Source: Verrucomicrobiaceae bacterium E54
GTDB lineage: Bacteria > Verrucomicrobiota > Verrucomicrobiia > Verrucomicrobiales > Akkermansiaceae
Length of the DNA: 64,000 nt
Reading direction: 5' to 3'
Assembly (NCBI GenBank): GCA_022548915.1
Contig: JAKZES010000001.1
Location: forward strand, 62,001-126,000
The notes under the pieces: model-generated
Told to the model about the DNA's origin: nothing
Database searches by the model: none
What the model saw: only the letters and a program-made list of their open reading frames with translations
Translations under genes and position numbers: made by a program
Shown here: positions 8,249-15,231 of the stretch, in pieces
How positions within the stretch are numbered: the stretch's first letter is position 1
Layout: every line of letters starts with the position of its first letter

Positions 8249-10039
8249 TCACGGCGTCGCGCGGGCCTCGACGCCGACATCCTCGGAACGTTCGGCGCTC
8301 TGGATGATGTTCAGGGCATGGTTGCCGATGGCTTCGAGATGGTTGTTGAACTCGGTGTAGAGCATCTCGGTCTGGACGACGGAGCCCGACTGCATCCGGC
8401 GGACCGCTCCCTTGTTGTGGACCTTGCGCAGCTTGTCGATGCGGTTTTCGATCCGGGTGGCATTCTCGAGCAGCTCGCCGCTGACCCCCGAGATCGAGTT
8501 GGCGCAGAGATCGAGGCTGGCCCGGACCTGGGAGCAGATCGCGGTCAGTTCACGGTGTTGCTCCTCGGTGAAGGTCCGCCCCTTCTCATACTTCCGCTGG
8601 ACCAGCTTCACCAGCCGGTAGATCCGGTCGGAGGCCTCCTCGTACTCGGACACGATCCGCAGAATCGAGGAGATCCGGGTGGCGTTTTCCGAGCCGATCT
8701 CGTGGGACGAGCAGTGGATGAGGTAGGTGGTGATGTCGTGCAGCATCTCGTCGCACTGGTCCTCCATCTTCTTCAGTTCGGCGACTTCCGCGGAGAGATC
8801 CTTGGAGGGGTTGTTGAGCACCCGGACGAAGCCGTCGTACATGTTGGAGGTCAGGTCGTTCATGCGGCGCGTGGCGGTCTCGGCCTCGGCGAGGTTGAGT
8901 TCGCCCATGTCGACGAGTCCCTGGGAGATGTAGCGGAGCCGGTTGCTGTTCGGATCGGGCCGGGTCTCGCGGACCCACCATTTCACCAGGCGGTTGATCT
9001 GCGGGACGAACCAGACGAGAAGGAGGATGTTCGCCAGGTTGAAGGCGGAGTGGAAGATGGCCGTCGCGAAGGCGATCTCGGAGGTCTGGAAGTCCGACTT
9101 CGCCGAGCGCATGCTGTCCGGCAGGGCTTGCGTCAGGTTCCACGCCAGGTGGGTGAAGGGAACGAAGACGACGAGCATCCAGACCACCCCGATGACGTTG
9201 AAGGTGAAGTGCGCCCGGGCCGCCCGCTTGGCGTTCACGTTGGCTCCGAGGGAGGCGAGCCACGCGGTGACGGTGGTGCCGATGTTCTCGCCGAGCACGA
9301 TGGCGGCGGAGTTCCGGAACACCAGCATCGGGTCGGAGACATCACCCAGCCAGCCATTCAGGGCGCAGGTGATGGTGATGGCCATCGCGGCCGACGACGA
9401 CTGCACCATCAGGGTGAGGATGATCCCGCCGATCAGGTAGAGGAGCGTCGAGGCGAAGCCGCGGCCCCCCATCCAGGTGACGATCTCGCGGATGGTGTCG
9501 GCGGTTCCCGGATCGGTCTTGATCAGCTCCCGCAGGTCGGGGACGGAATCCTTGAGCAGTCCGAGCCCGAAGAAGACGAGGCCGAACCCGAGCAGCGTCT
9601 CACCCCAGCTCTTGCCCTTGTCCTTGCCGATGAAGACGAAAGGCAGGCCGATCCCGATCAGGGGCAGGGCGACGGTCGAGACGCTGAATTTTCCGATGAG
9701 GGCGACGATCCAGGCGGTGATGGTGGTTCCGAGGTTGGCCCCCATGATCACACCGATCGACTGAACGAGGGTGAGCAGGCCGGCATTGACGAAGGAAACG
9801 ACCAGCACCGTGGTGGCGGAGGACGACTGGACCAGCGTCGTGGTGAAGAAACCGGTGAGGATGCCGCTGACCCGGTTGCTCGTGACGCCGGCGAGGGCCT
9901 GGCGCATCCGCTTGCCCGCCACCCGCTGCACGGCCTCGGACATGATTTTCATGCCGAAAAGGAAAACCCCAAGGGCTCCGAGGACCTCAAGCAGACCGAA
10001 AATGACCGAGGACGGGGAGATCGTGGACAGGAGCGCCAT
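8249..10039 (-). CDS. Na+/phosphate cotransporter with C-terminal PhoU-like domain
   Basis: The N-terminal half is a PF02690-type Na/Pi cotransporter with the characteristic duplicated 'QSSSATTV' and 'QSSSAAMAI' motifs and paired 'GANLGTTITAW' / 'GENIGTTVTAW' blocks. The C-terminal about 220 residues (from about 370) are helical and acidic and resemble PhoU, as in NptA/YjbB-type proteins. It probably moves phosphate across the inner membrane, with PhoU-like regulation. I chose the ATG at 10039 (MALLSTISP, 596 aa) because the upstream alternative is a TTG at 10072. A perfect 24-nt palindrome lies immediately upstream of this ATG, so the transcript is either leaderless or controlled there. Confidence 0.88.
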   Translation of the reverse strand: MALLSTISPSSVIFGLLEVLGALGVFLFGMKIMSEAVQRVAGKRMRQALAGVTSNRVSGILTGFFTTTLVQSSSATTVLVVSFVNAGLLTLVQSIGVIMGANLGTTITAWIVALIGKFSVSTVALPLIGIGLPFVFIGKDKGKSWGETLLGFGLVFFGLGLLKDSVPDLRELIKTDPGTADTIREIVTWMGGRGFASTLLYLIGGIILTLMVQSSSAAMAITITCALNGWLGDVSDPMLVFRNSAAIVLGENIGTTVTAWLASLGANVNAKRAARAHFTFNVIGVVWMLVVFVPFTHLAWNLTQALPDSMRSAKSDFQTSEIAFATAIFHSAFNLANILLLVWFVPQINRLVKWWVRETRPDPNSNRLRYISQGLVDMGELNLAEAETATRRMNDLTSNMYDGFVRVLNNPSKDLSAEVAELKKMEDQCDEMLHDITTYLIHCSSHEIGSENATRISSILRIVSEYEEASDRIYRLVKLVQRKYEKGRTFTEEQHRELTAICSQVRASLDLCANSISGVSGELLENATRIENRIDKLRKVHNKGAVRRMQSGSVVQTEMLYTEFNNHLEAIGNHALNIIQSAERSEDVGVEARATP

Positions 10040-10040
10040 G

Positions 10041-10064
10041 GATTGTGACGAATCCGTCACAATC
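10041..10064. promoter_or_regulatory. Perfect palindrome abutting the Na/Pi cotransporter start
   Basis: GATTGTGACG-AATC-CGTCACAATC has 10-bp arms and a 4-nt centre and ends 1 nt before the start codon on the minus strand. It contains TGTGA and TCACA half-sites like those of CRP/FNR-family regulators, but spaced by 8 rather than 6 nt, so a classical CRP site is unlikely. It could be an operator of another dimeric regulator or a translation-blocking hairpin. Confidence 0.45.
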
Positions 10065-10213
10065 GCCCGCAAACTGCGAGGAAAAACGTAGGTTCTTCGG
10101 GTTTCGCGGGCTTTTCGACCCGTAACCCGGCGATCCTTGCAGAATGGGGCGGATCGCGGTCGGGCTCGAGGCCATCCGTGACCGGTTGGCCGCTTGTCAT
10201 CCGGAACCGCAAC

Positions 10214-10705
10214 TCACTCCCCGAGCTTCTCCTCCAGCGCGTCGAAAACCGGCGGCGGGACGTAGCGGTGGACGGTGTCCCGCCAGCCTTCGGGGCCGAT
10301 GAGGTTCTTGACCATGCTCGAGGAGACCTCGGCGATGTCGCGGGGCGGCATCAGGAACACCGTGGTGATGTCCGGTGCCATGTCGTAGTTCACATGCCGC
10401 ATCATGCGCTCGTATTCGTAGTCCGCCTGGCTGCGGATGCCGCGGAGGATGAAGCGGGCGTCGTGCTCGACCGCGTAGTCGACCAGATAGCGGTTGTCGA
10501 AGTGGGTGACGGTCAGCCGCTCGCAGGCAGGAAAGGAGCGCTTCAAGAGGTCGAGACGCTCGGGAATCGAGAAGGTGTAGCTCTTGTTCGGGTTGTCGCC
10601 GATGGCGACCACCAGGCGGTCGAACATTTCGAGGCCGCGTTCGACCATCCACAGATGGCCATTGGTCGGGGGGTCGAAGGAACCGGCATAGACCGCGGTG
10701 CGCAT
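10214..10705 (-). CDS. coaD: Phosphopantetheine adenylyltransferase
   Basis: CoaD joins ATP and 4'-phosphopantetheine to make dephospho-CoA, the penultimate step of CoA synthesis. The start at 10705 ([17 protein letters not shown], 163 aa) puts the nucleotidyltransferase motif at residues 8-17, exactly as in the family; the track's 14-residue extension is unneeded. The second signature '[11 protein letters not shown]' (usually SSSxVR) is present near residue 127. The length matches the usual 160 aa. The gene lies in ordinary chromosomal sequence just left of the accessory island and may mark its boundary. Confidence 0.95.
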   Translation of the reverse strand: MRTAVYAGSFDPPTNGHLWMVERGLEMFDRLVVAIGDNPNKSYTFSIPERLDLLKRSFPACERLTVTHFDNRYLVDYAVEHDARFILRGIRSQADYEYERMMRHVNYDMAPDITTVFLMPPRDIAEVSSSMVKNLIGPEGWRDTVHRYVPPPVFDALEEKLGE

Positions 10706-11148
10706 GGCGCAGCCTACGGCTGCGAAGTTCCAAGTGAGAAGTTCCAAGTTCCGGAAGCTCCACTCGGAGGAACGGGCTCGCTGCCTATCGGGTAATCGGA
10801 GGATGATGTGATCGGCACTGGTGATGCCGCCCGCATAAGGGCTCTCGTGATCGTCGGCGCGTTGGAGGTTTCATCCCCAAGGTTCGAAGCCTGCCTCCCG
10901 GCTTGGCGAGGATCTCGAGGTTCCGCAGGAGGGCGGCTTTCGCTCAGCAGTTCCATCGCAAGATCCGCTGGAACGATGGGATGATCTGCAAGGGTTTCCG
11001 TCGTGACAGGAGTCCCAGGAAATTCTACGTAGGGAGGGAGATGCATGCGTCTCACGATGATCGCTCGAAGACGTCCGGCAGCGTTCGCCGTCGGCCGAGG
11101 CTGCCAGTGCCAACTCCAACCGCAGGAAGGAGAAATGGCCTTCGGAGG
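10706..11148. other. Intergenic region left of the accessory island
   Basis: No convincing gene is visible. Upstream of coaD the 12-mer GAAGTTCCAAGT occurs twice (10724-10735 and 10738-10749). ORFs on both strands (10714-11055 minus, 10871-11119 minus, 10903 onward plus) have compositionally odd, Arg/Ser/Pro-rich translations. A good Shine-Dalgarno-like GGGAGGGAG precedes ATG 11041, an alternative longer start for the lipoprotein gene. A strong AAGGAG precedes ATG 11135, which opens a 5-codon frame (MAFGG) whose TGA overlaps the GTG start at 11149. Confidence 0.4.
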
Positions 11149-11472
11149 GTGATTCGGTTCAAGGCAGCTTTGCTGCTGCTCCTCGGAGCAGGGCTTTCAG
11201 CAGGATGCGGAGATGACCCTGCACTTATGCGAAAGAAGGAGGAGCAGAAGGCGGAGATCCGGAACCTTGAAGGAGAGCTTGTGTTGCTCAGGGAACGAAC
11301 CGACCGAGCCCCGAAGGATCGGAGCTCCGAGCTCAAGGAGGTTCGGGCGGAGATTGTGCGAGAAGAAGCTGAGATCGGGAGGCTGGAGGTTGAGCTAAGC
11401 AATTCTGCCATAGAGCATCGGAAGATCGAGGAGGAATTCGACCGATACAAACGGGACTATCCGATTCGCTGA
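11149..11472 (+). CDS. Small coiled-coil lipoprotein
   Basis: Starting at GTG 11149 gives 107 aa beginning 'VIRFKAALLLLLGAGLSAGC', a textbook lipoprotein signal with lipobox LSAGC at residues 16-20, so the mature protein would be anchored to a membrane by Cys20. The rest is a highly charged heptad-like helix (KKEEQKAEIRNLEGELVLL and similar), predicting a coiled coil. An in-frame ATG at 11041 has a better ribosome binding site but would place about 36 extra residues before the signal peptide. The next gene begins 6 nt downstream, also coiled coil, suggesting the products pair in the envelope. No family was recognised. Confidence 0.65.
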   Translation: MIRFKAALLLLLGAGLSAGCGDDPALMRKKEEQKAEIRNLEGELVLLRERTDRAPKDRSSELKEVRAEIVREEAEIGRLEVELSNSAIEHRKIEEEFDRYKRDYPIR

Positions 11473-11478
11473 AAAGTC

Positions 11479-12486
11479 ATGTCTGGAACCGATCTTTTCA
11501 CCAGTGTTCGAGGCCCCGGCCTCATCGGAACGCTCTTGGCCCTTATTGTCGTTGGAGGGTTCAGCTTGCTTGCTGTGCTTGTATTCGACGAGAGCTTGCA
11601 GGGGGGCGGGCAGGAGATTGAATCGGTTATCGAAGCCGATGCGAAGCACATTGAGGAGTTGGAAGGCCGAGTTGCTGTGATGCGCGAAGAGGTCGAACGC
11701 ACGACAAAGTTCAGAGAGATCGAGGCTAGTATCGCGTCGGAAGGGATCCGCAGAGATTTACTGGTCAGGCGCCGGGAACAGCTCGAGGAAGAAGTTGCAG
11801 CAGCAAGGGGCAGACTTTGTGACCTTGAGGATTCGTTCTCAGACTACAGGCAATCTTATCGTGAGTCAGCGCGGGCATCGATGGTTGGTCGAAAAATGGA
11901 CCAGCTGACGACGTCAGACGGAAAGACCTACACGCACGTCGAAATCACTAAAGTTGACCCAGTGAGGATGCAGATTCGCCACGAGGATGGCATTACCGGG
12001 GTGCCACTAGAGTTGCTTTCGGACGATTTCAGGGATTACCTCCAGCTTGATGGGGCGGAAAAAGAAGAAAGGCTTGCCCGGGAGGCCGATGCCCGTGCTG
12101 CTCGATCACAGCGAGCAGACCAGAGGGACGCTCTGAAGCGAATCAAGGATCTCAAGGATGGCCTAGCTCAGCTCAAGCGGGATCGGGATGAGGCTCGACG
12201 GGTGGCAGCGAGGGCCGAGGATGCCATCCCACAGCTCCAGTTGGCGATTCGAGAGAAGAAGCAAGAACTGGCTGCGGAGGAAGCTAAGAAAAAGACAGGA
12301 GGCATTAGCAACGCGCCCCAAGTCCGCTCGCAGCTTCAGCAACTCGAGGAAAAGCTCCGCCTTGCCGGGCTACGGGGCCCTGAATATCACCAAAAGATCG
12401 CTGAGCTGGAGAAGCAAATCGGAGCCCTTGAATTGCAACTTCAATCCGAAGAGGATGCAGCACGCGAGAAGGAGTTCGAAGGATGA
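11479..12486 (+). CDS. Single-pass membrane coiled-coil protein
   Basis: This 335-aa protein has one transmembrane segment at about 14-36 ('LIGTLLALIVVGGFSLLAVL'), a long coiled coil (about 50-130), a short globular insert at about 140-190, and a second coiled coil to the end. The insert 'TTSDGKTYTHVEITKVDP' followed by 'HEDGITGVPLELLSDDF' has the pattern of a small SH3-like/SHD1-type beta module seen in many Verrucomicrobia proteins. It follows the lipoprotein gene by 6 nt and overlaps the next start by ATGA, so the three genes form an operon. The most likely role is structural, in the envelope. No enzyme motif is visible. Confidence 0.65.
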   Translation: MSGTDLFTSVRGPGLIGTLLALIVVGGFSLLAVLVFDESLQGGGQEIESVIEADAKHIEELEGRVAVMREEVERTTKFREIEASIASEGIRRDLLVRRREQLEEEVAAARGRLCDLEDSFSDYRQSYRESARASMVGRKMDQLTTSDGKTYTHVEITKVDPVRMQIRHEDGITGVPLELLSDDFRDYLQLDGAEKEERLAREADARAARSQRADQRDALKRIKDLKDGLAQLKRDRDEARRVAARAEDAIPQLQLAIREKKQELAAEEAKKKTGGISNAPQVRSQLQQLEEKLRLAGLRGPEYHQKIAELEKQIGALELQLQSEEDAAREKEFEG

Positions 12487-13406
12487 GTGAAAGAGAAGCG
12501 AGCAACGAAAATCCGATGGATTCACAAGAAAAACGAAAAATTCTCCGGGGTTTTAGAGCGCTTCTTTTGGCCGTGTGGAGCATCACTTTGTGCAATGGTG
12601 ACGAGATATCGCGCCTAAGTGATGTCTTTGATGAGAAATTAGCGGAGTGCCAATCGGAGGAAGAAGTTGTCACCTTGGCAAACCAATTTGGGCGGCATTT
12701 GGTCAAGCTTGATGAGTCTGCCGAGCGAGACGCTCTCCTGGAAAAGGCAAAGGGAGCCGTCAAGAGTCCTGCTGACTACCTGCCAAAGCCGGAGCCAAAG
12801 GAGCTTCAACTCCGGTTCGGGTGGGACAAATACGATGGTTCCCAAGAGGCTCTTGACGAGTTCTCGGCCCAGCTTGGATATGGTTCTTCGGAGGTGGATA
12901 AGAGTCGTCATGACAATATTAGGTTTCCTACTGGTGGGCACTACCTGATGTCCCGAATGGAGATGGTTCCACTTATTGGTGGCTTGGCGTCGGCACAGAA
13001 TACGCGGTCTGCCACCAAGGATGTTCGCCATCCGGGATGGCCCTGCCGCGCGTTCACGTCGACCACCTATGTGGGCAAGTTCAGGTATGGAGGATACCAG
13101 TTTAACTCTCTTCAACTCGTGATGGATCAGGCAACTCAGGTTGTTGCGGTTCAGGTCAAGAACGACGGTGGAGTGAAGGCAGTAAGCCTCGGTGGCAGGG
13201 TTGTCCCTGGTTACTACAATTTTGTGTCGTCTCGGAGGAAAGGGAATCCTGATTGCAGGGTGCTGGCCCGATGTGAGTCAGATGGCAAACTTCGTAAAAT
13301 TTACACAACGCTGTATTCCGATGGAGGGGAGGTGCTTGAGACATGCATCCTGTTCATTCCCGAGCCCGTTGCCGCCATCTGCCGAAAGATCTGCAACCAA
13401 TCGTGA
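12483..13406 (+). CDS. Hypothetical protein with putative signal peptide
   Basis: The 307-aa product starts at an ATG overlapping the previous stop (ATGA). Residues about 20-38 ('ILRGFRALLLAVWSITLCNG') look like an uncleaved anchor or signal segment ending near a cysteine, so it may be exported or a lipoprotein. The remainder has a short helical region with 'EEEVVTLANQFGRHLVKL', then a beta-rich half ('GHYLMSRMEMVPLIGG', 'YGGYQFNSLQLVMD'). No known domain was recognised. The codon use is more AT-rich than that of the housekeeping genes around, suggesting horizontally acquired DNA. It ends the small coiled-coil operon; the strand partner downstream is the oppositely oriented protease gene. Confidence 0.55.
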   Translation: MSEREASNENPMDSQEKRKILRGFRALLLAVWSITLCNGDEISRLSDVFDEKLAECQSEEEVVTLANQFGRHLVKLDESAERDALLEKAKGAVKSPADYLPKPEPKELQLRFGWDKYDGSQEALDEFSAQLGYGSSEVDKSRHDNIRFPTGGHYLMSRMEMVPLIGGLASAQNTRSATKDVRHPGWPCRAFTSTTYVGKFRYGGYQFNSLQLVMDQATQVVAVQVKNDGGVKAVSLGGRVVPGYYNFVSSRRKGNPDCRVLARCESDGKLRKIYTTLYSDGGEVLETCILFIPEPVAAICRKICNQS

Positions 13407-13467
13407 GTCGATGACCGATTCTTTCTCCGGAGCCCCGTGCTATGGTGAGGTCTTCATAAAGTAAGGA

Positions 13468-13557
13468 ATGAAGGCCTCGCTTTGTGTCATTTGGGCTTTT
13501 CTGATTGTAGCGGGTTTTGTGAGCCCTGTTTGTCATGGCCAAGGCGTCTGTCTTTAG
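13468..13557 (+). CDS. 29-aa signal-peptide mini-ORF (possible gene remnant)
   Basis: Too short for the ORF track; read by hand. ATG 13468 is preceded by GTAAGGA and encodes MKASLCVIWAFLIVAGF followed by VSPVCHGQGVCL and a TAG. This is a near-perfect Sec signal peptide (charged start, hydrophobic core, HGQ cleavage-like site) with almost nothing after it. It could be the surviving 5' end of a deleted secreted-protein gene, or a tiny secreted/membrane peptide. The sequence after the stop (13558-13637) does not continue as protein in another frame that I can recognise. Confidence 0.4.
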   Translation: MKASLCVIWAFLIVAGFVSPVCHGQGVCL

Positions 13558-13637
13558 TCAAAGTCGCCGGGTGCCCGCGCTCGGTGCCCAGTTCGGCCGG
13601 GTAGCTGGTTGAGTGACATACCTTCCGCATCCAGGTG

Positions 13638-15143
13638 TCATTTGAAGCTTGAGAGGCTTCTGCCGAGTTCATGATGTTTGTCGAACGCACCGGCGAGCTC
13701 TCGAAAGTCGGCGACGGACTCTTCGTAGAGAGGGCGCAAATCCGCGAGTTTTTTTCGGTGGAAGGAGGAGACCAGCGTCTTGTCCGCTTCAGAAAACTGG
13801 TCTTCGGCAAGATCTGCGCAAAATCTGAAGAAGCGTAGGAACGAACGGACTCCTTCCAGCTCTGACTCGCCGGAGGAGAGAGCTGTCAGCACGGAGCCAT
13901 TGGTTTCAAATAGCCCCTTCACCATCGGATGATCTTCCGCCTCGGCAAAGACTTGGTCGAGCAGCATTCGCCCATCGATGGTGACATCGTCAGACCAACT
14001 GAGGCCGTCGTCGTCCGGGGTGACGTGGCTAATGGCAATGAGGACCAAGTGACTTTCCCAGAGGCCTTCGATGGTAGCGGGTTCGCGGGCAAGCTTATCG
14101 AGCTCGACGGGAACCCATTCCAAGTTGTCGGCGGGAATCCACGCGAAGCGGCGGACCTCATGTTGAGTGTTCTTGGCCCAGATTGAAGAGTTGGAGGTTG
14201 CGTAAGAGACTACGCCCACGACTTTCGCCTCTTTGGTGACAATCGGGCCGCCGCTGTTTCCCGGGATGAACTCGCAATCGACTTCGATCTTGTGCGGGCC
14301 AACGCCTTGAATGCGTCCAGGCAGCGTAGACAGGATGTCTTCTGCGCCACTGTCGCCCAAGGCGAAGACTTCCGGCTTCTCTTCAATCTTCTCCCGCGAT
14401 GCGAACTCGAGAAAGGTTTGAGCCGAATCCCTGAAGGGAAACCGGATTAAATCATGTCCCGCCTCCCCGGTAACCACTTCCGGATTTGAGTGAACCGGCA
14501 GCTCGTCGCCCCGAAAAGAGAGAAGCGAAAAATCGGTGGATGTGATCGAATGAGCCGCGGTGTAGATGTAGGTCCGGCCTGCCGAGCGGCCTAGAAATGC
14601 TGTTGAGCGGCTGTCACCGGAGTTGAGCATCAGGACTGCACGCTCCGCTTCTGCTGTCGTGGTCGCGATTCGGACGTCTCCGTCAGGCGGTCTTACCGGG
14701 ATGGGCTCCGGAGATGGTGGAGCGGGTGTGCTGGGTGTGCTGGGTGCGAATGGATCGGTAACAGGCGCCTCCGTAGAGGCGGTCTCCGTGGCGTCGTCCG
14801 GCTTGAGAAGCGCCACGGCCACTAGCAGGCCGACGACCAGCACCGGCACCCCGATCAAGGCCGGCAGCTTGGATGGTGGCTTGCTTTCTTTGCTGGGCCC
14901 GGTTGGAGGCACTCCCTGAATCGGGGAGTTGGCCGGAGCCGGATTTATCTGGAGTATGGGCGGGGCTTCAGGATTGGCCGCAAGGACTTCCGAGAGGGGT
15001 CTGTAACCGGGGAACCGTGGGGAACTAACCGGCGTGTCAGGAGAGAGTGAACCGGTGCGATGGGCGGCTCTCAGCGCGAAAATCGAGTAAGGGCCTTCCT
15101 CGCGACCCTCCCTGAAGACGAAAAAATCTGCGCCCTTCGACAC
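13638..15143 (-). CDS. Membrane-anchored trypsin-like serine protease with N-terminal GYF-like domain
   Basis: The 501-aa protein has four parts. Residues 1-55 form a GYF_2-like module ('FFVFREGREEGPYSIFALRA'). A transmembrane segment lies at about 94-113, followed by a Pro/Thr/Ser linker to about 155. A chymotrypsin-fold protease follows, with the complete triad: H198 ('YTAAHS'), D231 ('GHDLIRF') and S297 ('PGNSGGP'). A C-terminal helical region of about 150 residues follows. GYF modules bind proline-rich peptides. The gene is transcribed divergently from the GTPase operon across 88 bp, and GYF-like modules recur in two products of that operon, so it is probably the proteolytic arm of the same system. 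The protease domain would be extracytoplasmic. Confidence 0.82.
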   Translation of the reverse strand: MSKGADFFVFREGREEGPYSIFALRAAHRTGSLSPDTPVSSPRFPGYRPLSEVLAANPEAPPILQINPAPANSPIQGVPPTGPSKESKPPSKLPALIGVPVLVVGLLVAVALLKPDDATETASTEAPVTDPFAPSTPSTPAPPSPEPIPVRPPDGDVRIATTTAEAERAVLMLNSGDSRSTAFLGRSAGRTYIYTAAHSITSTDFSLLSFRGDELPVHSNPEVVTGEAGHDLIRFPFRDSAQTFLEFASREKIEEKPEVFALGDSGAEDILSTLPGRIQGVGPHKIEVDCEFIPGNSGGPIVTKEAKVVGVVSYATSNSSIWAKNTQHEVRRFAWIPADNLEWVPVELDKLAREPATIEGLWESHLVLIAISHVTPDDDGLSWSDDVTIDGRMLLDQVFAEAEDHPMVKGLFETNGSVLTALSSGESELEGVRSFLRFFRFCADLAEDQFSEADKTLVSSFHRKKLADLRPLYEESVADFRELAGAFDKHHELGRSLSSFK

Positions 15144-15231
15144 GGTCTAGAGTCCTAACAATCGAGAGGTTGCGATGCAAGACGAATAGTCGGATTGACA
15201 AGTTGCTGGCGTCTTCTGAGTATTGAAAGCG
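15144..15231. promoter_or_regulatory. Divergent promoter region, protease / GTPase operon
   Basis: Only 88 bp separate the start codons of the minus-strand protease and the plus-strand GTPase, so both promoters must overlap here, which predicts co-regulation. The stretch is AT-richer than neighbouring DNA (for example ACAATCGAGAGGTTG and TATTGAAAGCG). I cannot fix -35/-10 boxes with confidence. A TTG at 15223 is a possible alternative GTPase start, but ATG 15232 is preferred. Confidence 0.5.

Noticed and set aside
6149-10048. 1299-aa plus-strand ORF, longest in the track
   Set aside because: Antisense to cstA and the Na/Pi cotransporter; Glu/Gly/Asp/Arg-rich low-complexity translation, a known artefact opposite GC-rich membrane-protein genes.
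10042-10063. Classical CRP binding site
   Set aside because: Half-sites TGTGA/TCACA are 8 nt apart instead of 6.
10714-11055. 113-aa minus-strand ORF and overlapping 10871-11119 ORF
   Set aside because: Ser/Pro/Arg-rich sequences in two overlapping frames with no domain; considered as an IS or integrase remnant but no motif supports it.
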